A DNA stretch of 22,754 bases from JALXDT01 sp964634755 (lineage in GTDB: Bacteria > Acidobacteriota > Aminicenantia > JAMOAD01), in contig CAZWJH010000035.1 in NCBI GenBank assembly GCA_964634755.1, positions 1-22,754 on the forward strand, given 5' to 3'. Made by a program: the position numbers and the translations under genes. How positions within the stretch are numbered: position 1 is the stretch's first letter; every line of letters begins with the position of its first letter. Shown piece after piece: positions 1-7,856 of the stretch. A model generated the notes under the pieces. That model was not told the origin of the DNA and did not search any database. It saw nothing but the letters and a program-made list of their open reading frames with translations.

Positions 1-278
1 ATTATAGGATTTTTAAGAAAGATATTTTTTACCTGCCTCATGCTGCGGGATTTGTCCACATATTTGAACTTCTTTGTCATAACTTTGTAAACAGGAGTAT
101 CTAAATCGATCCCTTTCAAAACCGCTCTTCTGAAGTCCCCATCAGTTAAAATCCCTTTCATCTTTCCTTGATAATCCACAATAATCACAACCCCCTTACC
201 ATTCAAATCCATTTTTTTTACGGCATCCCTTAAACTTGTATCTTTCAACACAACAAACTTTTTCATTTCCCTTGTCAT
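1..278 (-). CDS. CBS-domain protein, N-terminal part (probable sugar-nucleotidyltransferase)
   Basis: Partial gene running off the left edge; the visible 92 codons begin at ATG 278-276. The start is preceded by a GAGGAT ribosome site and overlaps the TGA of the NeuB gene in an ATGA junction, so the two are translationally coupled. The visible protein looks like a CBS module: hydrophobic beta strand (VVIIVD), the typical turn KGILTDGDFRRAVLKG, then KVMTKKFKYVD, which starts the second CBS copy. In legionaminic-acid clusters a protein with N-terminal CBS domains and a C-terminal nucleotidyltransferase (PtmE type, GDP-glucosamine synthesis) is often encoded beside NeuB-family synthases. That identity is inferred from context because the catalytic half is outside the window. 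A stand-alone CBS protein is possible. Confidence 0.72.
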   Translation of the reverse strand, partial: MTREMKKFVVLKDTSLRDAVKKMDLNGKGVVIIVDYQGKMKGILTDGDFRRAVLKGIDLDTPVYKVMTKKFKYVDKSRSMRQVKNIFLKNPI

Positions 279-1291
279 AATAGATCCTCAAACTTTATAA
301 GCTCACCAGATTTAATATCTCTTTTCAAAGTTCTCCCTATTATCATCTCATAAAATTCGGAGCCTATACCATCATTTAAAGGTCTTTTCATAATTATATC
401 TTCGGGGGCTATTATCTTCCCCCTTTTGAGCTCTCTCTTGGCATAAACACCTCTTCTCGCCACTTTAACAATTTCCCTCTCTCTTTCGGGTATATCTCCC
501 TTGAACCCATCACCCAGAGCTTTTTCAAGCTTTCTGATACCTTTTACCATTGCCTTGAAAGTCTCAGGATTTAATGACAATTTTTGATCAGGCCCCGGAA
601 GATTATTATCAAGCGTAAAGTGCTTTTCAACAATCTCAGCTCCAAGAGAAACCGCCGCAAGTGTTATCTCAAATCCTTCCGTATGATCCGAAAAACCTAT
701 TTTGTATGGAAAAGCTGTTTTCAGGGTAGTGATAAATCTTAAATTCATCTCCTCAGGTTTTGGTGGATAAAGGGAAATACAATGAAGAATTGAAATATTT
801 TTATTCCCTTCATCCTCTATCCATTTTACAGCTCTTGCAATCTCATCAAGAGTGGAAAACCCTGTTGAGATTATCATTGGCTTTTCTGTTTTTGCAATCA
901 TTTTAAGGAGAGAGTAATTTGTAATATCCAAAGAAGCGATTTTGTAAATTGGCAAATTTATCTTTTTTGAAAGTTCAAAGGATTTCTTATCAAAAATACT
1001 TGCAAAAAATGTTATTCCGAGCTTTTCAGAATACTCTTTGAGCTCAGTCCATTCTTCATCTTTAAATTCAAGAGATTTCATAAGCTCAAATATATTTTCT
1101 TCAGTGTGGGAAAAACCTGAGTGAGACACAGAATAAAAATCTTCTGTATGATAAATTTGAAACTTGACAGCATCTGCCCCGCTTGCCCTGGCAGCATCTA
1201 TCAGTTCTTTGGCAAGGTTAATATCTCCATTGTGATTTATCCCCGCCTCTGCTATTATAAAAACCGATTTTTTTTCTTTATTTTCCCCCAT
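275..1291 (-). CDS. neuB: NeuB-family nonulosonic acid synthase (N-acetylneuraminate / legionaminic acid synthase)
   Basis: Condenses phosphoenolpyruvate with an N-acetylhexosamine to give a nine-carbon sialic-type acid in the cytoplasm. The 338-residue length is normal for the family. The N-terminal TIM-barrel carries AEAGINHNG (residues 14-22), KFQIY (43-47), the metal-site motif SDHTEG (H203) and EKHFTLDNNLPGPDQ (H224). Residues from about 279 form a C-terminal SAF (antifreeze-like) domain with RRGVYAKRELKRG, which closes the active site of the partner subunit. The gene starts one base after the upstream barrel gene ends and overlaps the CBS-domain gene by 4 nt. The exact product is not decided by sequence: the family includes NeuB, LegI and PseI. 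The PGPDQKLSL segment and the CBS-domain neighbour fit the sialic/legionaminic branch better than the pseudaminic one. No dedicated epimerase or CMP-transferase is visible here. Confidence 0.93.
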   Translation of the reverse strand: MGENKEKKSVFIIAEAGINHNGDINLAKELIDAARASGADAVKFQIYHTEDFYSVSHSGFSHTEENIFELMKSLEFKDEEWTELKEYSEKLGITFFASIFDKKSFELSKKINLPIYKIASLDITNYSLLKMIAKTEKPMIISTGFSTLDEIARAVKWIEDEGNKNISILHCISLYPPKPEEMNLRFITTLKTAFPYKIGFSDHTEGFEITLAAVSLGAEIVEKHFTLDNNLPGPDQKLSLNPETFKAMVKGIRKLEKALGDGFKGDIPEREREIVKVARRGVYAKRELKRGKIIAPEDIIMKRPLNDGIGSEFYEMIIGRTLKRDIKSGELIKFEDLL

Positions 1292-1292
1292 C

Positions 1293-1847
1293 TTAAAATC
1301 TTATCACTATACCCGCTTCGGTGGAAGGACCTCCTAACTTAAGGGTAATTGTTTCTCCGGCTGAATTTTCAAAAGTATAATCTGCTTTTGCATAACCAAG
1401 CTCAAAACCAAAACTCACAGGACCCACAATCGGTATTCTTATCCCGCCTCCAAAATAATTCCCTGAAGTTGAATCTTTATAATCAGAAATGGGTGTCTTT
1501 TCTTCAAATTTCATATTCATAAAACCAAGTTTAAAGAAAAATCTGTTCCCAATTTTTATCCCATAAAATATGGGATTCATCTCAATATATGTTTCTTCCT
1601 TGAAATAGGTAGTTCTTCCGTATTGCGACTGATGGGAAAACTTAAAAAAGAAACCTATACTCTTAAATACATTAACATTAATTTCTCCACCATATCTTAA
1701 GAAATTAATCCCATAGATTTCCCTTATATTCTTATCCGCTATCCACTGATTTCCAGCAAAGAGAAAAACAGAACCTCTTTCAGCATAAACACTTTTAAAC
1801 ATAAATATCATAAATATAAAAAATAAAACCAACAATTTCCTCCTCAT
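1293..1847 (-). CDS. Small outer-membrane beta-barrel protein (predicted)
   Basis: 184 residues. Residues 1-22 form a classical signal peptide (MRRK, hydrophobic core rich in F/I/M, cleavage after VYA). The mature part alternates polar and aromatic residues in strand-like blocks separated by short turns (for example GGGIRIPIVGPVSFGFELGYA) and ends in VIRF. A C-terminal Phe in this setting is typical of outer-membrane barrels recognised by the Bam complex. About eight strands could fit, as in OmpX/OmpA-like barrels. A strong GGAGGT ribosome site precedes the ATG, and the start overlaps the stop of the 114-residue gene by 4 nt (ATGA). I recognise no specific family. The position next to neuB does not prove a link to surface sugars. 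Confidence 0.8.
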   Translation of the reverse strand: MRRKLLVLFFIFMIFMFKSVYAERGSVFLFAGNQWIADKNIREIYGINFLRYGGEINVNVFKSIGFFFKFSHQSQYGRTTYFKEETYIEMNPIFYGIKIGNRFFFKLGFMNMKFEEKTPISDYKDSTSGNYFGGGIRIPIVGPVSFGFELGYAKADYTFENSAGETITLKLGGPSTEAGIVIRF

Positions 1848-2188
1848 TTTACCTCCGTACTAAAAACAAGCTCTCTTAAAGAATTTACCTTATATATTGA
1901 AAAATCAAGACTTTTAATCAAACCATCTCTCAAAAGTCTGTAAACTAAAAGATCTTTTTCTTTATCCGATAATTTATTCACGTCTTCTCTAATTTGGCCT
2001 TCACTTTCTTCTCTAAATTTTTTAATTAAAGATTCTATTTTATCCTTGTTTCCTTCAAGAAATGAAGATAATTCAAAATCATTTTCTTTTAAAATATTTA
2101 TAATTTTTTCAACTTTCTCTTTTCCCACAAGTGAAGATAGATACAAAAAATAAAGGCTCAAAATATTATCAGCTTCTACCTTCATCAA
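1844..2188 (-). CDS. Conserved-looking helical protein of unknown function, 114 residues
   Basis: I do not recognise this protein. It has no signal peptide or membrane segment and should be cytoplasmic. It is rich in Leu, Lys, Glu and Ser, with heptad-like spacing through most of its length (KVEKIINILKENDFELSSFLEG, then IESLIKKFREESEG, then LSDKEKDLLVYRLLRDGL), so it is probably an all-helical domain. It begins 7 nt after the metG stop with two consecutive ATG codons (2188 and 2185). There is no strong Shine-Dalgarno sequence, so translation is probably coupled to metG. Its stop overlaps the start of the barrel gene by 4 nt. Base composition and codon use match the neighbours, which argues for a real gene. 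A regulatory or assembly role is possible but nothing in the sequence proves it. Confidence 0.7.
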   Translation of the reverse strand: MMKVEADNILSLYFLYLSSLVGKEKVEKIINILKENDFELSSFLEGNKDKIESLIKKFREESEGQIREDVNKLSDKEKDLLVYRLLRDGLIKSLDFSIYKVNSLRELVFSTEVK

Positions 2189-2195
2189 TAAAAGC

Positions 2196-4109
2196 TTATG
2201 TCATTGGAGAGCCACAGGGAACATCATCAGGTAAGAATGGAATCACAGGTTTCCCATCAATATTTGCCGCAAGAAGCATTCCATTGGAAAGAAATCCTCT
2301 GAGTTTTTTAGGCTCAAGATTTTTCACCACTATTATCTTTTTGTTCAAAAGCTCCTCAGGTTTGTAATACTGTTTTATCCCCGCCAATATTTCCCTTTGC
2401 TCTTCTCCTATATCAATTTTAAGTCTGTAGAGTTTATCAGCCCCTTCTATCTCATCAACTTCTAAAATTTTCGCAACAACCATCTCAACTTTTTTAAAAT
2501 CAGCAAATTTTATGTACTTTTTCTCTTCTCCTTTTTCTTCTTTTTTCTCTTCCATTTTTTTCACCTCCTTTTTTTCTTCTTTAAAAAATTCATCTTTGTC
2601 AACCCTCGGAAAGAGCTGTGGTAACTCCTCAAGAATTATATCGGAATCTATTTTGTCAAACTCAAATTTAAACTCTTTTTCCGGCTTACTACCCAACCCC
2701 ATTGCATTTAAAACTTTTTCAGCAACAGAAGGTATGATCGGATACGCAAGATAAAAAACTCCTCTTATTGCCTGAACGAGAGAGAGAAGTACTTTCGAGA
2801 CTTCTTCTGTTTTACCTTCTTTATTCAACTTCCACGGTTCTTTCTCAACAATAAACCTGTTTAAATCACCTATAAAAATCCACAATCTTTCGAGAGCTCT
2901 GTTTATTTGATATTTTTCAAAATGATCAATGTATTCCTTTCTCAACGCTTCGTATTCATCCACGAGATAAAGCTTTCCAGAATAAACCGGTATTTTTGAG
3001 TTAAAGTATTTTTTTGCCATGCCCCAGACTCTATTTACCAAATTTCCGAGATCATTAGCTAAATCAGAGTTAACTCGGTGGATAAAACCTTCGTGGGAAA
3101 AGTTTCCGTCTATTCCGATTGGAATTTCTCTTAAAACAAAATACCTCAGAGAATCTGCTCCAAAATTGTTAATCACAAGATAGGGGTCAAGGACATTTCC
3201 AATTGATTTGGACATCTTTTTCTTATCTCTTAACCACCAACCATGGGCAATTATCTTCTTAGGAAGTTCAAACCCTGCAGCCATTAAAAAAGCCGGCCAG
3301 AAAATAGCATGAAATCTTAAAATATCTTTCCCTATAAGGTGAACATCAGCAGGCCACCACTTTTTGAATTTCGCCTCATCCGTTCCGTACCCCACACCTG
3401 TTACATAATTGTGAAGAGCATCAAACCACACATAAATTGTTTGAGAATCATCGTAAGGAACTTTTATACCCCACTTAACAGTTGACCTCGTAATGCTTAA
3501 ATCCTTAAGCCCGCCTTTAACAAATGAAACCACTTCATTCATCCTTCCTTCGGGAATAACAAAACCAGGGTTTTCCTCATAGAATTTTAGCAATTTATCC
3601 TGATATTTACTCAATTTGAAAAAGTAAACATCTTCGGAAACCCTTTCCGTAGGCCTTCCGCAATCTGGACAGATTTTCCTTCCCTGCTCATCTTCAGGTT
3701 CATCATCCGAAATATAATTTTCACAGCTCACGCAATACCATCCTGTATATGTCCCTTTGTAAATATCTCCCTGCTTTAAGAGTTTTTCAAATATTTTCTG
3801 AACACCCTTTTCGTGAAAATCCATTGTGGTTCTTATAAAAAAATCATAATCAATATTTAACTCTTTCCACAATGTTTTAAATCTATCAACAACCTTATCA
3901 GCAAGCTCTATCGGTGTTATACTTCTTTCTTTTGCAGATTTCTCTATCTTCTGTCCGTGCTCATCAGTACCAGTAAGATAAAAGACCTCCTCGCCCATAG
4001 CCTTTTTAAATCTACTTATCGCATCACCTATTATTGTTGTGTAGGAATGTCCTATATGAGGTACATCATTAACATAGTAAATAGGTGTAGTTATATAAAA
4101 ATTACTCAT
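2196..4109 (-). CDS. metG: Methionyl-tRNA synthetase with C-terminal tRNA-binding domain
   Basis: Charges tRNA-Met with methionine in the cytoplasm; essential class I synthetase. The 637-residue length fits the long form with an appended Trbp111-like domain. Signature HIGH is at residues 18-21 and KMSKS at 298-302. The connective-peptide knuckle has two CxxC pairs (C126/C129 and C147/C150), the zinc-binding type. An anticodon-binding helical domain follows, then a very Lys/Glu-rich linker (about 505-530), then the OB-fold tRNA-binding domain from about 531 (KYIKFADFKKVEMVVAKI... and KKLRGFLSNGM). The start ATG immediately abuts the folE stop (TAG then ATG), so expression depends on the folE promoter. 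Nothing suggests truncation or loss of catalytic residues. Confidence 0.98.
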   Translation of the reverse strand: MSNFYITTPIYYVNDVPHIGHSYTTIIGDAISRFKKAMGEEVFYLTGTDEHGQKIEKSAKERSITPIELADKVVDRFKTLWKELNIDYDFFIRTTMDFHEKGVQKIFEKLLKQGDIYKGTYTGWYCVSCENYISDDEPEDEQGRKICPDCGRPTERVSEDVYFFKLSKYQDKLLKFYEENPGFVIPEGRMNEVVSFVKGGLKDLSITRSTVKWGIKVPYDDSQTIYVWFDALHNYVTGVGYGTDEAKFKKWWPADVHLIGKDILRFHAIFWPAFLMAAGFELPKKIIAHGWWLRDKKKMSKSIGNVLDPYLVINNFGADSLRYFVLREIPIGIDGNFSHEGFIHRVNSDLANDLGNLVNRVWGMAKKYFNSKIPVYSGKLYLVDEYEALRKEYIDHFEKYQINRALERLWIFIGDLNRFIVEKEPWKLNKEGKTEEVSKVLLSLVQAIRGVFYLAYPIIPSVAEKVLNAMGLGSKPEKEFKFEFDKIDSDIILEELPQLFPRVDKDEFFKEEKKEVKKMEEKKEEKGEEKKYIKFADFKKVEMVVAKILEVDEIEGADKLYRLKIDIGEEQREILAGIKQYYKPEELLNKKIIVVKNLEPKKLRGFLSNGMLLAANIDGKPVIPFLPDDVPCGSPMT

Positions 4110-4700
4110 CTATCCTCTCCTCAAAGTACTCTTTATCAAAGAGAGAGCTTCTTCTCTCGCCTTTATATCTGATCTGAAAATCCCCCTGACAGCCGATGTA
4201 ACAGTAAGAGATTTTGGTTTTTTTATTCCCCTCATTGTCATACACATATGCTCTGCCTCTATAACAACCATTACTCCGTAAGGCTTAAGGTGTTCATATA
4301 GAGTATCAGCTATCTGAGTTGTTAACCTTTCCTGAAGTTGAAGTCTTTTTGAATAAGCATCTACAACCCTCGCGATTTTGCTTAAGCCAACAATTCTTCC
4401 TTTTTTGGGAATATAAGCAACATGGGCAAATCCGGCAAAAGGAAGCATGTGATGTTCACACATTGAGTAAAGCGGGATGTCTTTGACCATTACCATTTCC
4501 TCATGACCCGGTTCAGTAAAAACCTTTAGATACCTGACAGGGTCCTCGTGCATACCTGCAAAAATCTCTTTAAACATTTCAGAAACTCTGTAAGGAGTAT
4601 CTACAACTCCTTCCCTTTCAGGATCCTCTCCAAGCCCTTCTAAAATTAACCTTACACCTTTTTTAATTAATTCTTCATTAAACTTTTTTTTCGCTGTCAA
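4110..4700 (-). CDS. folE: GTP cyclohydrolase I
   Basis: Converts GTP to 7,8-dihydroneopterin triphosphate, the first step of tetrahydrofolate synthesis (also feeding queuosine and other pterin routes). Length 196 is normal for type I FolE. The zinc site is complete: C81-E-H-H84 and C153 in HMCMTMRG. The substrate-pocket motifs TPYRVSEMF (35-43), VGLSKIARVVDAYSKRLQLQERLT (104-127) and the C-terminal KSLTVTSAVRG are all present. The start is a TTG codon (4700-4698): an AAGGAG ribosome site at 4712-4707 sits 6 nt upstream, and no ATG is better placed. It is the first gene of the leftward operon and is followed without gap by metG. It belongs to the zinc type rather than the zinc-independent FolE2 type. 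Confidence 0.98.
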   Translation of the reverse strand: MTAKKKFNEELIKKGVRLILEGLGEDPEREGVVDTPYRVSEMFKEIFAGMHEDPVRYLKVFTEPGHEEMVMVKDIPLYSMCEHHMLPFAGFAHVAYIPKKGRIVGLSKIARVVDAYSKRLQLQERLTTQIADTLYEHLKPYGVMVVIEAEHMCMTMRGIKKPKSLTVTSAVRGIFRSDIKAREEALSLIKSTLRRG

Positions 4701-4726
4701 CTTTTACTCCTTATATTTGTCTATTT

Positions 4727-4755
4727 ATTTTAGCTTATTTATATTCTTTATGCAA
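4727..4755 (-). promoter_or_regulatory. Sigma-70 promoter of the folE-metG operon
   Basis: Read on the minus strand: -35 TTGCAT (4755-4750), 17-bp spacer, -10 TAAAAT (4732-4727). Transcription would start near 4720, giving a leader of about 20 nt that contains AAGGAG before the TTG start of folE. No terminator hairpin with a T-run is visible between the upstream response-regulator gene (ends 4813) and this promoter, so some read-through is likely. Confidence 0.72.
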
Positions 4756-4812
4756 TTGAAATTCCACCCTTCTAAATAATAAGAAAAAGTTACTTAAAAA
4801 GCAAAAGAATAA

Positions 4813-6183
4813 TTAGTCTATCTTCTTTTTTAAACCAAGTATTTCCATACGATACCTTAAAGTGGATTCCGAAATACCGAGAGATTTTGCCGCCCTGGTC
4901 TGTACATTACCATTTTCCTCAAGAGCTGAAAGGATTATCTCCTTTTCTATTTCTTTCAATCTTTCCGGCAAAGGCAAAGAGTTCAAATCACTAATTCTTC
5001 TAACCCTGCTCTTATTTAAGTAAACAGGAAGATCCTCAGGTTGTATAACTCTTTCTCTTGTAAGCACCACAGCTCTTTCAATTATATTCTCAAGCTCTCT
5101 TATATTTCCGGGATAATCATACTTTAATAAAATATCCAGAGCCTTTTTGGAGATTCCCTTTACCTCTTTATTTTCTCTTTTCGCAATTTTACGAATAAAA
5201 ATATCTATTAAAAAAGGGATATCCTCCTTTCTTTCCCTTAAAGGAGGAATTTCTATATTAATAACATTGAGTCTATATAAAAGGTCCTCTCTGAAAGTTC
5301 CTTTCTCAACCTCTTCTTCAAGACTCTTATTTGTAGCACTTATTATTCTTATGTCAACAGGGATAGGTGTGTTTGAGCCCAATCGTGTAATAACTTTTTC
5401 CTGAATTACCCTTAGCAGTTTAACCTGAATTTCCATGGGAAGTTCTCCGATTTCATCAAGGAAAATAGTTCCTCCGTTTGCCTCTTCAAATCTTCCCTTC
5501 CTCATTTTATTAGCTCCGGTGTAAGCTCCCTTTTCAGCTCCGAAAAGCTCGGATTCAACCAAAGTTGAGGGGAGTGATGCTATGTTAACTTTAACAAATG
5601 GCTTATTTTTTCTCTTTGAATAAGAGTGAATAATATCAGCCAAGACCTCTTTACCTGTCCCGCTCTCACCGGTAATTAAAACACTTGTCTCAGAATCTGC
5701 CACTCTAAGAGCTATGTTTAATATCCCTTGCATCTTTTTTGAATTGAAAACATAATTTTCAACTTTAAATCTTTCCTCTATTTGCTCCTTTAAGATTCTG
5801 TTCTCTTCTTCAATTTTATACTTTTCAATAGCCTGTGAAACGAGATGGGAGAGCTGATCTATCTCAATAGGTTTTGGTACATAATAAAAAGCTCCCTTTT
5901 TAAGTAATCTCACGGCTTTGTCTATATCTCCGTAAGCTGTCATAAATATAACCGGAACAAAAGGATTAATTTTTAAAATTTCATCAAAAACTTCCTCTCC
6001 GTTCATTCCCGGGAGTTTGTAGTCAAGTAAAATCAAATCAAAGGGCTCTCTTATAAAAAGTTTTAAAGCCTCCTCCCCACTTGAAGCTATTTTTATATTA
6101 TATCCTTTCTTTGAGAATACTGTCTTAATTGCTTTTGCAGCAAGAGTTTCATCTTCGACTATTAATATATTATAATTTCCCAA
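4813..6183 (-). CDS. NtrC-family sigma-54-dependent response regulator
   Basis: 456 residues in three domains. Receiver domain (about 1-120): acidic pocket E10/D11, phospho-acceptor D54 in LILLDYKLPG, K104 in YVPKPIE. AAA+ domain (about 140-370): Walker A GESGTGKE (172-179), the sigma-54 contact loop GAYTGA (219-224), Walker B TIFLDE (239-244), and the arginine-finger region FREDLLYRLN. Fis-type helix-turn-helix at the C-terminus (about 415-456, TRAAKSLGISESTLRYRMEIL). It therefore activates RNA polymerase carrying sigma-54 from an upstream DNA site. The start is TTG (6183-6181) behind GAGAGGGG, overlapping the kinase gene by 14 nt, so it is the cognate partner of that kinase. The -24/-12 type promoters and palindrome at 9505-9702 are the obvious targets. 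All key residues are intact. Confidence 0.96.
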   Translation of the reverse strand: MGNYNILIVEDETLAAKAIKTVFSKKGYNIKIASSGEEALKLFIREPFDLILLDYKLPGMNGEEVFDEILKINPFVPVIFMTAYGDIDKAVRLLKKGAFYYVPKPIEIDQLSHLVSQAIEKYKIEEENRILKEQIEERFKVENYVFNSKKMQGILNIALRVADSETSVLITGESGTGKEVLADIIHSYSKRKNKPFVKVNIASLPSTLVESELFGAEKGAYTGANKMRKGRFEEANGGTIFLDEIGELPMEIQVKLLRVIQEKVITRLGSNTPIPVDIRIISATNKSLEEEVEKGTFREDLLYRLNVINIEIPPLRERKEDIPFLIDIFIRKIAKRENKEVKGISKKALDILLKYDYPGNIRELENIIERAVVLTRERVIQPEDLPVYLNKSRVRRISDLNSLPLPERLKEIEKEIILSALEENGNVQTRAAKSLGISESTLRYRMEILGLKKKID

Positions 6184-7411
6184 TTTTCCCCTCTCTTATG
6201 TATATTGTAAACTTTGTTCCTTCCCCTAACTCAGACTCAACCTCTATTTCTCCATCAAGGGCTTTTACTATACGCTTTAACATTACAAGACCCAAGCCGG
6301 AATTTCTCCCTTTGGTTGAATAAAAGGGAATAAAAATTTTTTCAGGATCCTCAATTCCCTCTCCATCATCTTTGAAAACAATCTTTAAATAGCCCTTTTC
6401 CCTTGATATACTCACCTCTATTTTTTCTGCCTTTGCCTCAAAACTATTTTTATAAAGATTTATAAATATTTGTTTCAAAAGATTCGGATCAGAGATAATG
6501 TTTTTCACCGAAAAATTCCTCTTTAATTTAATATCAGAAGAAATCCCATTCAATATTATTCCAAGCTCATTAAAAAAATCCCCCAATTTTATCATCTCCT
6601 GATTTATAGTAATTCTTTTATTTAGACTGCCATATTTATCAAGGATTTCGGAAATTCTTTTTATTTCCTTTTTTAAAGAGTTTGAATAAAACAGAGCTTC
6701 CTCATTACTCTTATCTATAAAATTGTCCAACACTTGAAAACTCAGATACAAGGAGTTTAAAGGATTTTTTATTTCATGATTTATGCCGGACATTACAATT
6801 AAAAGCTCCTGAAATCTTTCCTTTTCATCTTTCGCCTTCTGAACTTCAATCTCCTTTTCTCTTAAAATACTGTTAAATCTGAAAATCAGATAAAAAATTA
6901 CAAAACTTATCAAAACCTGAACAAGAGTCATTGTAATAATGTTTTTATTCCTTGTTTTTCTAATAAGAGAAAGGGAGTCAAATAGATAGCCAATCTTTAC
7001 TTGAAAATCCTTGTTTTTAAAATGAATGTCTGTATTAACTTCCATTATCTTTCCCGAAGGGGAATCAATCACTCTTAATGTTCCTTTACTCGTTATATCA
7101 ATTGGAAGATAACCCTCAAATTTACTATCAGCATAAAAAAGTTCTCCATTTTTTAAAAGAGCAAGATATACAACTTTTTTATTAGAAAATTCCTTGGATA
7201 AAAATTTAATAAACCTATCCTCTCCTTGCTCCAAAAGATGATACCCTGCTGTTCTCATTACCTCACTGATTGTCTGCCCCTCTGAAAAAGCAAGCTCCTT
7301 CATACTTTCCTCAATCATAAGACTACTTTTTCTATTAAACAAAAAAAGAACAATTATCATAAGGAGGAAAAATACAAAAAGACCTATAACATACTTTTTA
7401 CTCTTTTCCAC
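6170..7411 (-). CDS. Membrane sensor histidine kinase, partner of the NtrC-type regulator
   Basis: 413 residues. Two membrane helices (about 8-25 and 158-178) enclose an extracytoplasmic sensor region of about 130 residues. That region has a PAS/CACHE-like pattern (VVYLALLKNGELFYADSKFEG) but no family I can name. A short coiled linker leads to the HisKA helix with phospho-acceptor H212 in SGINHEIKNPLNSLYL. The ATPase domain follows: N box NLYKNSFEA (N321), DDGEG (348-352), GLGL (372-375) and a terminal EGTKFTIYI strand. This is the layout of NtrB/AtoS-like kinases that pair with sigma-54 activators. The start is a GTG (7411-7409) preceded by AGAGG and lies inside the end of the secreted-protein gene (14-nt overlap). 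Because the sensor domain faces the periplasm, its signal probably comes from the envelope, where the other operon products act. Confidence 0.95.
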   Translation of the reverse strand: MEKSKKYVIGLFVFFLLMIIVLFLFNRKSSLMIEESMKELAFSEGQTISEVMRTAGYHLLEQGEDRFIKFLSKEFSNKKVVYLALLKNGELFYADSKFEGYLPIDITSKGTLRVIDSPSGKIMEVNTDIHFKNKDFQVKIGYLFDSLSLIRKTRNKNIITMTLVQVLISFVIFYLIFRFNSILREKEIEVQKAKDEKERFQELLIVMSGINHEIKNPLNSLYLSFQVLDNFIDKSNEEALFYSNSLKKEIKRISEILDKYGSLNKRITINQEMIKLGDFFNELGIILNGISSDIKLKRNFSVKNIISDPNLLKQIFINLYKNSFEAKAEKIEVSISREKGYLKIVFKDDGEGIEDPEKIFIPFYSTKGRNSGLGLVMLKRIVKALDGEIEVESELGEGTKFTIYIREGKIGKL

Positions 7412-7844
7412 CTCTTCCTCTTCGCTTTCTATTACCGAAGCCTATTTTGTGAGGATTTTTTCCTCTCCAAAGAGGAAATCCAAATTTGTCTCTAAGAATA
7501 AGCTTATCTCCTCTCACCTCTATTTCCTTTGCTATCAAGTATCTATACTTTTCTTCTTCCCCAATATCAGAGCCTTTAACTCTAATTTTCATTCCTTTTG
7601 CAATATCCTGAGAAAAATACCATTGAGGGCAAACCTCTATTTTAATTTTTTCACCATCTTTAGAATCAATGTAAATAAAGAAAAAAGAACTCCTTCTTTT
7701 GTAAACCTTTTCAATTCTAAAATCGGTTATCTTTCCTTCTACTGTTCTTACTTTTTTTATATCATAAAAGTGAAATTTGTTGACCTCGGCAAAAAGCGTA
7801 AGATTAAAAAATATCAGAATAATAATCAAAAATCTGCGCATCAT
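7398..7844 (-). CDS. Small secreted VEGKI...LRD-GFP-W-G protein, copy 1
   Basis: 148 residues with a signal peptide (about 1-19, cleavage after LFA). The mature domain has a beta-rich pattern: TVEGKI (34-39), a strand KIKIEVCPQWYF (67-77), KGMKIRVKGSDI (83-94), IAKEIEVRGDKLILRD (104-119) and the closing motif FGFPLWRG (121-128). A basic Gly/Arg-rich tail (NRKRRGRGGKE) follows. The order of strands resembles a small OB-fold (compare YgiW/BOF periplasmic proteins), but that is inference from pattern. The protein encoded at 9737 is a clear paralogue sharing VEGKI, a P.W(Y/F) segment, the GS.(I/V) turn, the I.A strand and LRD..GFP.W.G. The gene sits directly before the kinase, which it overlaps by 14 nt, so a role in presenting a signal or ligand to the kinase is possible. 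One Cys (C72) is present in the mature protein. Confidence 0.85.
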   Translation of the reverse strand: MMRRFLIIILIFFNLTLFAEVNKFHFYDIKKVRTVEGKITDFRIEKVYKRRSSFFFIYIDSKDGEKIKIEVCPQWYFSQDIAKGMKIRVKGSDIGEEEKYRYLIAKEIEVRGDKLILRDKFGFPLWRGKNPHKIGFGNRKRRGRGGKE

Positions 7845-7856
7845 CTTCTTCTTTTC

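Noticed and set aside
4756..4812. AAGTAACTT mini-palindrome after the regulator gene as a terminator
   Set aside because: Four-base arms next to T-runs in AT-rich DNA; not a stable stem.
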